A DNA stretch of 64,000 nt, taken from Bacteroidales bacterium. GTDB lineage: Bacteria > Bacteroidota > Bacteroidia > Bacteroidales > Muribaculaceae. Of the stretch, positions 8,375-15,572 are shown piece after piece. Below the pieces are notes generated by a model. The model saw nothing but the letters and a program-made list of their open reading frames with translations, was not told where the DNA came from and ran no database searches. The stretch spans positions 21,496-85,495 of the forward strand of contig CAAGDX010000024.1 in the NCBI GenBank assembly GCA_900768685.1. Reading direction: 5' to 3'. The position numbers and the translations under genes were made by a program. Position 1 is the stretch's first letter. Each line of letters opens with the position of its first letter.

Positions 8375-8440
8375 CCTACGTTCAGCCTCTCACGAGGCTG
8401 AACGCAGGGTTTACCACAATTGCAGTCCCTCCAGGACTGC
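8375..8440 (-). repeat. REP-like unit D plus second hairpin
   Basis: Read on the minus strand: stem GCAGTCC/GGACTGC with loop TGGAG (8440-8422), then AATTGTGGTAAAC (8421-8409), then a 14-bp hairpin with one mismatch (8408-8375). It mirrors unit A, so the array reads A+, B+, C-, D-. Confidence 0.75.
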
Positions 8441-8443
8441 TCA

Positions 8444-8472
8444 CATGTGCCGTGTCTCCGAAACGGCACATG
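8444..8472. repeat. 10-bp hairpin
   Basis: CATGTGCCGT/ACGGCACATG encloses a 9-base loop containing CTCCG, the complement of the CGGAG loop of unit C. It is the right-most stem before the second 64-bp repeat. Confidence 0.7.
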
Positions 8473-8500
8473 TTCCAGTTTTTCCCACATGTTCATCTCA

Positions 8501-8564
8501 GATGCCGCGGCATGCCGCGGCACTACAAATGGGTGGATTCACGGTTCGCACCGCAGGTTTGTTT
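8501..8564 (+). repeat. 64-bp direct repeat, copy 2
   Basis: Same orientation as 8049-8112, with six substitutions and no gaps. Together the copies bracket about 390 bases of hairpins. Confidence 0.85.
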
Positions 8565-8588
8565 GAGAAGATTCAGCACCTCAAGTTG

Positions 8589-8616
8589 ATTATGAATTAT
8601 GCATTATGAATTATGC
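8589..8616. repeat. Tandem 14-mer repeat
   Basis: Two perfect copies of ATTATGAATTATGC lie directly downstream of the cysE stop codon and end the noncoding island. There is no T-tract terminator at this 3' end; transcription of cysK-cysE may run into the hairpin island. Confidence 0.75.
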
Positions 8617-8621
8617 ATTAC

Positions 8622-9380
8622 TTAAATGCCGGCACCATCTTGAAAATCAGGTTCTTCAATAGCCTGACTTTGCAGAACACGAGAATGAGCGGGAACATCG
8701 TGAGTGAGCCATACGTTACCACCTACAACAGTGTGATGGCCTATCCTCACACGCCCGAGAATAGACGTGTTTGAATACACTGTCACATAATCTTCCAAAA
8801 TCGGATGACGAGGTTTATCAATAGGCACACCGTTGCTATCATACGAGAAATTTTTTGCACCAAGCGTAACACCTTGATACAACATCACATGGTTGCCTAT
8901 AATACTCGTGGCACCAATCACCACACCCGTTCCGTGGTCAATACTGAAATATTCACCTATTTCCGCTGCCGGGTGAATATCAATACCCGTGGCGGAATGA
9001 GCCATCTCTGTAATCACACGCGGAATAATAGGCACACCCTGCAGGTGAAGGTGATGTGCAGCACGGTAATGTATCATCACCTTTACAACGGGATAACACA
9101 AAATTACCTCTTGCATACTTTTCACCGCAGGGTCGTTGTGCATCACGGCATCCGCATCTGTGTGCAAGAGACGTGAAATTTCCGGCAAGGCAGCCACAAA
9201 ATCATCGGCAACTTTCTCACTGTTGATATTTTCTCCCATAGCGGCGAGTTGCTCCGCAAGAATGGCACGGATAGCCTCCTCGCCGTTTGTCCAAGAGGGA
9301 ACATCGCTGTAGTCCGGAAAAATCACATAGCCTACAAGTTCCATCAGCCTTTTAAGCTGAAATACAGATGGTGCTTTCAT
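8622..9380 (-). CDS. cysE: Serine O-acetyltransferase
   Basis: This 252-residue enzyme transfers the acetyl group of acetyl-CoA to L-serine, giving O-acetylserine for cysteine synthesis. A helical N-terminal domain is followed from about residue 140 by left-handed beta-helix hexapeptide repeats: IDIHPAAEIGEYFSIDHGTG, VVIGATSIIGNHVMLYQG, and later RVRIGHHTVVGGNVW. The His pair in IDIHP and SIDHGTG corresponds to the catalytic region of the family. Its start codon overlaps the cysK stop by one base (TAATG), so the two are probably translationally coupled; the proteins themselves can form the cysteine synthase complex. Control of both should come from the polycysteine leader at 10401-10499. The C-terminus is short, as in many bacterial forms. 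Confidence 0.93.
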   Translation of the reverse strand: MKAPSVFQLKRLMELVGYVIFPDYSDVPSWTNGEEAIRAILAEQLAAMGENINSEKVADDFVAALPEISRLLHTDADAVMHNDPAVKSMQEVILCYPVVKVMIHYRAAHHLHLQGVPIIPRVITEMAHSATGIDIHPAAEIGEYFSIDHGTGVVIGATSIIGNHVMLYQGVTLGAKNFSYDSNGVPIDKPRHPILEDYVTVYSNTSILGRVRIGHHTVVGGNVWLTHDVPAHSRVLQSQAIEEPDFQDGAGI

Positions 9381-10300
9381 TATTCCTTTTCAAAAAGAGC
9401 AGTTGACAAATATCTTTCACCCGTATCCGGCAGAAGTGCCACGATAAGTTTTCCTGCATTTTCTTCTTTGCGAGCCAAGTCAAGTGCAGCAGAGAAAGAT
9501 GCTCCGGAAGATATTCCCACAAGTATGCCACGAGTACGTGCAAGTGCTCTTGCTCCTTCAAATGCCTGGTCGTCTGTTCTGGTGAGAATTTCATCTACAA
9601 CTCCGGCATTGTACGTTTTTGGCACGAAACCGGCACCGATACCCTGAATTTTATGTTTACCTGCCACACCAGTACTGAGTACTGCGGAAGTTGCAGGTTC
9701 CACAGCTATCACTTTCACTGCAACGTTGTGTTTTTTGAGTGTTTTACCAACACCGCTGACAGTACCACCTGTACCAACGCCTGCCACAAAGATATCTACT
9801 TTGCCTTCTGTGTCTGCCCAGATTTCTTCACCTGTAGTTTTTTCGTGAATTGCAGGGTTTGCCGGATTCACAAACTGACCCAAAATCACAGCTCCCGGAA
9901 TGGAATTACGCAATTCTTCAGCCTTGGCGATAGCACCTTTCATACCTTCAGCACCCGGAGTGAGGACGAGTTCCGCACCGTAAGCCTTAAGGAGGTTGCG
10001 ACGTTCAACACTCATAGTATCCGGCATTGTGAGAATGGTTTTATAGCCTTTAGCCACGCCGACCCATGCAAGACCAACACCCGTGTTACCGCTGGTAGGC
10101 TCGATAATTGTTGCACCCGGTTTGAGTATGCCTTGCAGCTCAGCATCTTCAATCATAGCCAATGCAATACGGTCCTTAACACTACCGCCGGGGTTAAATG
10201 CTTCCACCTTAACAGCGATTCTTGCTTTTTGTCCCTCAAAACCTGAAACTTCAATGAGAGGAGTACGTCCGATAAGTTCTGTGATAGATGAGTAAATCAT
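9380..10300 (-). CDS. cysK: Cysteine synthase A (O-acetylserine sulfhydrylase)
   Basis: This cytoplasmic PLP enzyme of about 306 residues makes L-cysteine from O-acetylserine and sulfide. The PLP lysine lies in NPGGSVKDRIA (about residue 40), the substrate loop is TSGNTGVGLAW, the phosphate-binding loop is VGTGGTVSGVGK, and SSGASFSAAL is near the end. A longer reading from 10330 adds ten residues (MIITSKNLKV); I prefer the Met at 10300 because MIYSSITELIGRTPLIEV is the typical start of the family. It is the first structural gene after the leader peptide and terminator, and cysE follows with a one-base overlap. Regulation by cysteine supply through attenuation is strongly suggested by the upstream sequence. 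Confidence 0.95.
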   Translation of the reverse strand: MIYSSITELIGRTPLIEVSGFEGQKARIAVKVEAFNPGGSVKDRIALAMIEDAELQGILKPGATIIEPTSGNTGVGLAWVGVAKGYKTILTMPDTMSVERRNLLKAYGAELVLTPGAEGMKGAIAKAEELRNSIPGAVILGQFVNPANPAIHEKTTGEEIWADTEGKVDIFVAGVGTGGTVSGVGKTLKKHNVAVKVIAVEPATSAVLSTGVAGKHKIQGIGAGFVPKTYNAGVVDEILTRTDDQAFEGARALARTRGILVGISSGASFSAALDLARKEENAGKLIVALLPDTGERYLSTALFEKE

Positions 10301-10347
10301 AACTTTTAAATTTTTAGAGGTTATAATCAATTAAATATGTATATACG

Positions 10348-10374
10348 AAAAAACCCTACCAATAATTGGCAGGG
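10348..10374 (-). terminator. Attenuator terminator between leader ORF and cysK
   Basis: On the minus strand CCCTGCCAA (10374-10366), loop TTA and TTGGTAGGG (10362-10354) form a 9-bp stem with one G-U pair, followed by six T's (10353-10348). It lies 27 bases after the leader stop codon and 47 bases before the cysK start, where it would block cysK-cysE unless prevented from folding. Its 5' arm can instead pair with ATTGGC-TC-GGC inside the leader ORF (10440-10430), nine pairs over eleven positions. Confidence 0.9.
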
Positions 10375-10400
10375 CTAAATTAAACTATGTGTACAAACTA

Positions 10401-10499
10401 TTATGGGTTATATACTACACAAATGTTGTGCCGAGCCAATGGGACTGATTCGGAACAACAGCAACAACATGCTTGTGATGATGTGTAGTAATGTTTCAT
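10401..10499 (-). CDS. Polycysteine leader peptide (cysK-cysE attenuator)
   Basis: This 32-codon ORF starts MKHYYTSSQA, continues CCCCCSESVPLARHNICVV and ends YNP. The five consecutive Cys codons (TGT TGT TGC TGT TGT) span 10469-10455, with a sixth Cys codon at 10421-10419. It starts about 35 bases after the predicted transcription start and stops 27 bases before an intrinsic terminator, immediately upstream of the two cysteine-biosynthesis genes. This is the layout of a ribosome-mediated attenuator: when Cys-tRNA is scarce a ribosome stalling on the Cys run would free the segment 10440-10430 to pair with the 5' arm of the terminator; with ample Cys-tRNA the Cys codons themselves can pair with ACAACA (10429-10424) and the terminator can form. 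The peptide has no recognisable domain. Attenuation is inferred; the ORF, codons and stems are seen. Confidence 0.85.
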   Translation of the reverse strand: MKHYYTSSQACCCCCSESVPLARHNICVVYNP

Positions 10500-10540
10500 C
10501 TTTTATTTACAATTTAATACGTTTTCTTTGTTTTCGGTTG

Positions 10541-10570
10541 CAAATTTATAACGCATTTTTGAATTGACAA
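10541..10570 (-). promoter_or_regulatory. Promoter of the leader-cysK-cysE operon
   Basis: On the minus strand TTG (10570-10568), 19 bases and TAAATTTG (10548-10541). Transcription would begin near 10535, about 35 bases before the leader ATG. Confidence 0.8.
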
Positions 10571-10649
10571 AATTTTTTCTAAAAAAATCACAAAAAATTT
10601 TCATGGTCAAAAATTTTCCGCTCATACACCTTATTTAAATAAAAATTCG

Positions 10650-10657
10650 TAAATTTG
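10650..10657 (+). promoter_or_regulatory. -7 element upstream of parE
   Basis: TAAATTTG lies 34 bases before the parE ATG. I find no TTG at the right distance, so only the -7 box supports it. Confidence 0.5.
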
Positions 10658-10691
10658 TAGTTTGAAAATAACACCCGCATAAAACACCACT

Positions 10692-12629
10692 ATGGCAGAA
10701 GACATCTTTGACAACGAAAATGTTGCAGCACAGCAACTTACAGACTATAGCGAAAATGACATCCAAACCCTTGACTGGAAGGAACATATCCGCAGGCGTC
10801 CCGGTATGTACATCGGCAAACTCGGCGACGGAACAAATAGCGACGACGGCATTTATGTTCTCCTGAAAGAAGTTTTGGACAACTCCATTGACGAATATAT
10901 GATGGGCTACGGCAAACAGATAGTGGTGAACGTGACGGAAACATCCGTATCCGTGCGTGACTTCGGTCGCGGTGTGCCACTGGGAAAAGTGGTGGATGTA
11001 GCTGCAAAGATGAATACAGGTGGTAAATACGACTCCAAGGCATTCAAGAAATCCGTAGGTCTTAACGGTGTGGGTATCAAGGCGGTAAATGCACTTTCCA
11101 CATCTTTCATCATTGCCAGTCACCGTGACGGAGAAATGAAAAAAGTGGAATTTTCCAAGGGAGAAATAGTAACGGAACACGAAATAACAGCCACGGAAGA
11201 GCAAAACGGCACATTCGTTTCTTTCACTCCGGATGCTTCCATATTCCGTGATTACAAATATCTGGAGGAGCACATCGTTCCCCTACTCAAAAACTATACT
11301 TTCCTAAACACCGGACTTAGCATTATTTTCAACGGCAAAAGACTATATTCCAAAAACGGACTGCTTGATTTGCTGCGTGAAAATATGACAAATAACCCTA
11401 TCTATCCGCCAATTCACCTCAGCGGATACGATATTGAGGTGGCAATATGCCACGCAAAGCAGTATGGCGAGGAATACTACTCTTTTGTAAACGGACAATA
11501 CACCACGCAAGGCGGTACTCACCTCACTGCCTTCAAAGAAGCCGTTTCCAGAACTATAAAAGACTACTTTGGCAAGCCCTTTGAATATTCCGACATCCGA
11601 AACGGTATGATTGCAGCCGTCTCGATAAAAGTGGAAGAACCGGTGTTTGAATCGCAGACAAAGACCAAACTCGGTAGCAGGGATGTGGGCAAAGACGGAC
11701 CTACAGTAGCCAAGTTTATAGGTGATTTCATAAAAAAAGAACTGGACAACTATCTGCATAAAAACCTGGATTCTGCAGATGTTATGCTCAAGCACATCCA
11801 GGAAAGCGAACGTGACAGAAAGGCTATGGCAGGCATCACAAAGCAAGCCAAAGAACGCACCAAGAAACTCGCTATCCACAATAAAAAACTCTACGACTGC
11901 CGTATTCACTTTTCAGACCTCAAAGGCGACCCGGAAAAGAAACTTGCTTCCTCTATTTTTATCACTGAGGGTGACTCCGCAGCAGGAAGTATCACAAAAA
12001 TACGCGATGTGGAAACGCAAGCAGTATTTTCTCTGCGTGGAAAGCCACTGAATACGTATGGCATGCCGCTTGCGGAAGTATATAAAAACGACGAATTTGC
12101 TCTCTTGCGTGCAGCCCTGAATATAGAGGAATCGCTCGATGACCTGCGTTACAACAACGTCATCATAGCCACTGATGCCGATGTTGACGGTATGCACATC
12201 CGCCTGCTCTTGCTGACGTATTTTCTGCAATTCTGTCCGGAACTCGTAAAGACAGGACACGTCTATGTGTTGCAAACTCCCCTCTTCCGTGTGAGAAACA
12301 AGAAAACTTCCAAACGCTCTTCCGGCAAGAAAAAAGGAGAAATACAGGACGAAACATACTATTGTTACTCAGACGATGAACGAATAAGTGCCATCCAAAA
12401 ACTCGGACAAAATGCGGAAATCACACGATTCAAAGGACTTGGTGAGATTTCTCCGGAAGAGTTCCGCGGGTTTATCGGTCAAGATATGAGAGCAGACAAA
12501 GTGACACTCCGCAAAGACGATGGTGTGCATCGCCTTTTGGAATTTTACATGGGTAAGAACACTACGGAGCGTCAAAACTTTATCATAGACAACCTTGTTA
12601 TAGAAGACGACACTCAAATAATGCAATAA
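10692..12629 (+). CDS. parE: DNA topoisomerase IV subunit B
   Basis: This 645-residue type IIA topoisomerase ATPase subunit would work with ParC (not in this window) to unlink daughter chromosomes. The GHKL ATPase domain is at the N-terminus (RRPGMYIG, EVLDNSIDEY, VRDFGRGVPLG, GLNGVGIKAVNAL), the transducer domain follows, and the TOPRIM domain shows ITEGDSAAGS near residue 430 and TDADVDGMHIRLLLL near residue 500. RFKGLGEISPEEF precedes the C-terminus. The lack of a long C-terminal insert and the length of about 640 fit ParE of Bacteroidota, but GyrB and ParE are close relatives; adjacency to coaD and an S41 protease, an order I recall from Bacteroidales, favours ParE. It is transcribed divergently from the cys operon. 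Confidence 0.88.
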   Translation: MAEDIFDNENVAAQQLTDYSENDIQTLDWKEHIRRRPGMYIGKLGDGTNSDDGIYVLLKEVLDNSIDEYMMGYGKQIVVNVTETSVSVRDFGRGVPLGKVVDVAAKMNTGGKYDSKAFKKSVGLNGVGIKAVNALSTSFIIASHRDGEMKKVEFSKGEIVTEHEITATEEQNGTFVSFTPDASIFRDYKYLEEHIVPLLKNYTFLNTGLSIIFNGKRLYSKNGLLDLLRENMTNNPIYPPIHLSGYDIEVAICHAKQYGEEYYSFVNGQYTTQGGTHLTAFKEAVSRTIKDYFGKPFEYSDIRNGMIAAVSIKVEEPVFESQTKTKLGSRDVGKDGPTVAKFIGDFIKKELDNYLHKNLDSADVMLKHIQESERDRKAMAGITKQAKERTKKLAIHNKKLYDCRIHFSDLKGDPEKKLASSIFITEGDSAAGSITKIRDVETQAVFSLRGKPLNTYGMPLAEVYKNDEFALLRAALNIEESLDDLRYNNVIIATDADVDGMHIRLLLLTYFLQFCPELVKTGHVYVLQTPLFRVRNKKTSKRSSGKKKGEIQDETYYCYSDDERISAIQKLGQNAEITRFKGLGEISPEEFRGFIGQDMRADKVTLRKDDGVHRLLEFYMGKNTTERQNFIIDNLVIEDDTQIMQ

Positions 12630-12668
12630 TTCACGTCTTGATAATGCAGTATTACATATTTATATATA

Positions 12669-13112
12669 ATGGAACAACGCATAGCTCTTTTTCCCGGCAG
12701 TTTTGACCCTTTCACGGTGGGACATCTCTCTATCGTGCAAAGAGCGGCATCTCTGTTTGACAAAATAATTATTGCTATAGGCATAAACGACAAGAAAACT
12801 TCGCAGCAAACGGAAGAACAGCGAATAGGGCAAATACGCAAAGCCGTAAAAGACATTCCCGGAGCGGAAGTTATATCATACCACGGGCTAACTGTAGATG
12901 CCTGCAAAGAACATGGTGCCAAATACATTCTCCGCGGCATCCGTTGCGTGGCGGATTTCGAGTACGAGCAGCATATAGCGGACATAAACAGGCGTATTGC
13001 CGGAATTGAAACAGTCATACTATTCACATTACCGGAACATTCCGCAATCAGTTCCTCCATTGTCCGCGAACTTGACCGCTATGGCTACGACACAACGGAT
13101 TTCAAACCCTGA
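12669..13112 (+). CDS. coaD: Pantetheine-phosphate adenylyltransferase
   Basis: This 147-residue cytoplasmic enzyme joins 4'-phosphopantetheine and ATP to give dephospho-CoA, the penultimate step of CoA synthesis. The nucleotidyltransferase motif is ALFPGSFDPFTVGH at residues 5-18. The loop LRGIRCVADFEYE and the C-terminal ISSSIVREL match the family's substrate and ATP-binding motifs. The length is close to the usual 155-165. The start at 12669 follows parE by 39 bases; there is no terminator between them, so a shared transcript is likely. Confidence 0.93.
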   Translation: MEQRIALFPGSFDPFTVGHLSIVQRAASLFDKIIIAIGINDKKTSQQTEEQRIGQIRKAVKDIPGAEVISYHGLTVDACKEHGAKYILRGIRCVADFEYEQHIADINRRIAGIETVILFTLPEHSAISSSIVRELDRYGYDTTDFKP

Positions 13113-13169
13113 CAAAATAAACTATTCTATTTTCCAATAGTTACAAACGTAAAAACACAAGAATACGTG

Positions 13170-14753
13170 ATGAAAAAATTATTTTTGGCAGCAATATGCT
13201 TGCTTTTTCCACTCCTCTCTATTGCTCAAAACGACGACTATGTACGCAAACTCGTGATGGCACAAAAAATCATAGAAAATTTCTATGTAGATACCATAAA
13301 CGAGGACAAAATGGTGGAACAAGCCATCATCGCCATGCTCAAAACGCTGGATCCGCACTCACTATATTCCAATAAGGAGGAAACAAAAGAACTCACCACT
13401 CCGCTGCAAGGCAATTTCAGCGGTATTGGAATTCAATTCCAGATGCTGAACGATACACTTTACGTTATTCAAACCATTGCCGGCGGACCGTCGGAAAGAG
13501 TGGGACTGCTTGCAGGCGACAGAATAATAGCTGCCGGAGACTCCATTATTTCCGGTGTTAAAAGAAAAAACTCCTCCGTAATGAGTATTCTCCGCGGACC
13601 AAAAGGTACGGAAATAGATGTGACCGTGGACCGCAAAGGCGAAAATCAACCCATAGTGTTCCGCATTACTCGTGACGATATTCCAATTTACAGCATTGAT
13701 GCCACATATATGATAAATGCGGAAACAGGCTTCATCAAAGTGGCACGTTTTGCAGAGAGTACGGGCAAAGAATTTCGTGAGGCTCTCCTTTCTCTCAAAA
13801 AGAAAGGGATGAAAAACCTGATTATAGACCTTGAGGACAACGGAGGCGGCTACCTCGGTGCTGCCGTAGAACTTGCGAGCGAATTTCTCAACCCGGGAGA
13901 TATCGTGGTCTCAACAAAAGCGAATCGCACCGGCGAATCCGTGGATTTCCCGGTAGAAACAAGGGGAATATTCCGTGAAGGAAAAGTGGTGGTGATGGTA
14001 AACCAATACTCCGCATCCGCTTCAGAAATCCTCTCCGGTGCTATCCAGGACCATGACCGCGGTGTGATTGTGGGACGCCGTACATTCGGCAAAGGGCTTG
14101 TGCAACGTCCGTTCCCGTTCCCTGACGGTTCTATGATACGCCTCACCGTATCACGCTACTACACCCCTTCCGGTCGTCTAATCCAAAAGCCATACACCCT
14201 CGGCGAAACGGAAGAGTACGGTGAAGACATGCTCCACAGATACGAATCAGGTGAATTTTCTTCCGCAGACAGTATTCACTTTGACGAATCTCTGAAAGCC
14301 TATACGCTGAACAAACATCGTCTCGTGTATGGCGGTGGAGGAATCATGCCGGACATTTTCGTGCCTATAGACACTACCGCCTACTCCAAGTATTACCGCA
14401 ATCTTGTGGCAAAAGGCGTAATAAACAAGTTTGCCATAACATACGTGGACAATCACCGCAACGAACTGAAAAAGCAATATAAAACAGACGAAGAGTTTGC
14501 AGCAAACTTTGCAATGACAGACGAACTGCTCCGCTCCATAGTGGAACTCGGACAGCAGGAAGGTGTGGAATACGTAGATGAAGACTTTGTGAAGAGCAAA
14601 GAAGCAATCAGCACCATCTCCAAAGGACTTATTGCAAGAGACCTTTTTGAAATGACAGCATATTTCCGAATCGTCAATCCTCTGAACCCCGTTTTCCGCA
14701 AAGCACTTGAAACAATAGAAAATGCGGATTCTTACCGCAAAATATTGAAATAA
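13170..14753 (+). CDS. S41 C-terminal processing peptidase (periplasmic)
   Basis: The predicted signal peptide (KKLFLAAICLLFPLLSIAQ) is followed by a CTP-type serine protease of about 500 residues. A PDZ domain covers roughly residues 80-165 (LYVIQTIAGGPSERVGLLAG with DRIIAAGD). The protease core has FIKVARFAEST, DLEDNGGGYLG, the nucleophile region YSASASEILSGAIQDH and the general-base lysine in GRRTFGKGLVQ. These enzymes cut proteins from exposed C-termini and take part in envelope quality control. The C-terminal 150 residues are helical and variable. A GTG at 13167 directly precedes the ATG at 13170; I use the ATG. It follows coaD by 57 bases. Confidence 0.9.
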   Translation: MKKLFLAAICLLFPLLSIAQNDDYVRKLVMAQKIIENFYVDTINEDKMVEQAIIAMLKTLDPHSLYSNKEETKELTTPLQGNFSGIGIQFQMLNDTLYVIQTIAGGPSERVGLLAGDRIIAAGDSIISGVKRKNSSVMSILRGPKGTEIDVTVDRKGENQPIVFRITRDDIPIYSIDATYMINAETGFIKVARFAESTGKEFREALLSLKKKGMKNLIIDLEDNGGGYLGAAVELASEFLNPGDIVVSTKANRTGESVDFPVETRGIFREGKVVVMVNQYSASASEILSGAIQDHDRGVIVGRRTFGKGLVQRPFPFPDGSMIRLTVSRYYTPSGRLIQKPYTLGETEEYGEDMLHRYESGEFSSADSIHFDESLKAYTLNKHRLVYGGGGIMPDIFVPIDTTAYSKYYRNLVAKGVINKFAITYVDNHRNELKKQYKTDEEFAANFAMTDELLRSIVELGQQEGVEYVDEDFVKSKEAISTISKGLIARDLFEMTAYFRIVNPLNPVFRKALETIENADSYRKILK

Positions 14754-14937
14754 GGAGCAAAAAGAAAAAAAAGTGTCAAAAAGGTGAATAAATTCAAAAA
14801 AAAGTGCTGATATATTGCGGATTATTAAAAAAAAATTCCGATATTTGCACTTGCAAAACAATAAGGCTTGAAAAAAGCCCTAAATTTTTGTGCAACAACA
14901 AGAAATTTATTACTAACATCTATAAAGATATACTAAA

Positions 14938-15210
14938 ATGACAAAAGCTGATATTGTTAACGAAATTGCAAAATCAAAAGGACTTCCAAGAGAAGTTGTT
15001 CTCAAATCTGTTGAAGCGTTTATGGACGTAGTGAAAGACTCTCTTTCAAAAGGCGAAAACGTTTACCTCCGCGGATTCGGTAGCTTCATCCTCAAAAAAC
15101 GTTCAGAAAAAACAGCACGCAACATTTCTAAAAAGACCACTATCATTATCCCTGCTCACAACATTCCGGCATTCAAGCCATCTGAAGCTTTCAAGAGCGA
15201 GGTAAAATAA
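14938..15210 (+). CDS. HU/IHF-family DNA-binding protein
   Basis: This complete 90-residue histone-like protein has MTKADIVNEIAKSKGLPREV at the N-terminal helices, GENVYLRGFGSFILKKR as the conserved beta-sheet signature and a DNA-embracing arm from about residue 58 (KTARNISKKTTIIIPAHNIP) with the intercalating proline. It ends in a short helix (FKPSEAFKSEVK). HU dimers bend and compact DNA and assist replication and repair. The gene has a 184-base upstream gap containing a degenerate -7 box (TATTTG, 14842-14847) and a small GGCTT/AAGCC hairpin in the leader, so it is probably transcribed on its own, with the small basic protein and RNase gene downstream. Confidence 0.93.
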   Translation: MTKADIVNEIAKSKGLPREVVLKSVEAFMDVVKDSLSKGENVYLRGFGSFILKKRSEKTARNISKKTTIIIPAHNIPAFKPSEAFKSEVK

Positions 15211-15331
15211 TAGTAAATATAAACACACCGCCCTTTCCCGACAATGCAATCCGCAAAAGGATGATGCACCAAAAGATGGGAAAAGACAAAACAAGAAACA
15301 AATTTATTAATCCTCTTAAATTTTTCTAAAA

Positions 15332-15421
15332 ATGCCAAGCGGAAAGAAAAGAAAAGGCCACAAGATGGCTACTCACAAACGTAAAAAACGTTTAAGAAAG
15401 AATCGTCATAAGAAGAAATAA
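15332..15421 (+). CDS. 29-residue basic protein, AURKAIP1/COX24-like
   Basis: This short ORF encodes MPSGKKRKGHKMATHKRKK followed by RLRKNRHKKK: 29 residues, about two thirds Lys, Arg or His, with no acidic residue. It resembles the tiny basic proteins annotated in Bacteroidota as AURKAIP1/COX24-domain proteins, related in composition to small ribosomal-subunit proteins of actinobacteria and mitochondria. Association with rRNA is therefore likely but inferred. It lies between HU and RNase E/G in the same direction, 121 bases after HU. Its short length means it is easily missed by gene callers; conservation of this exact sequence style across Bacteroidales, which I recall but cannot check here, is the main support. 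Confidence 0.8.
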   Translation: MPSGKKRKGHKMATHKRKKRLRKNRHKKK

Positions 15422-15457
15422 TATGTCAATATTCTTCATTTGACAATTATGCTATAC

Positions 15458-15522
15458 AAGAACAAACTTTTTTGCGGGGTGAAATAAACATAAACACTAT
15501 CTATCGCTTAAAGTTTGTTCTT
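15458..15522 (+). promoter_or_regulatory. Long inverted repeat in the RNase E/G leader
   Basis: AAGAACAAACTTT (15458-15470) and AAAGTTTGTTCTT (15510-15522) are perfect 13-base complements separated by 39 bases. The left arm is followed by TTTT then GCGGGG. It ends 50 bases before the start codon of the RNase gene. As RNA it would form a stable stem in the leader; autoregulation through the leader is known for E. coli RNase E, so a similar control is conceivable. Confidence 0.5.
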
Positions 15523-15572
15523 TGTAGTTTTTATTTATATCACTTTTAATTTCATACTTACACAATTAATTA

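Noticed and set aside
7791..8564. Possible CRISPR array in the repeat island
   Set aside because: Repeats are not regularly spaced, are inverted relative to one another and differ in sequence; no cas gene is present.
7742..8609. Several overlapping open frames of 70-106 codons across the palindrome island
   Set aside because: They run through hairpin repeats on both strands, contain repeated Arg/Cys/His-rich segments created by the palindromes, and have no promoter or recognisable domain.
8622..10300. Riboswitch upstream of cysK
   Set aside because: The leader contains a translated-looking polycysteine ORF and simple alternative stems; I see no known aptamer pattern such as a SAM riboswitch.
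10635..11273. Open frame of 212 codons opposite parE
   Set aside because: Antisense shadow of a well-defined GHKL ATPase domain with no similarity of its own.
13120..13142. AACTATT/AATAGTT hairpin between coaD and the S41 protease gene as a terminator
   Set aside because: It is only 7 A/T-rich pairs without a T-run; read-through is more likely.
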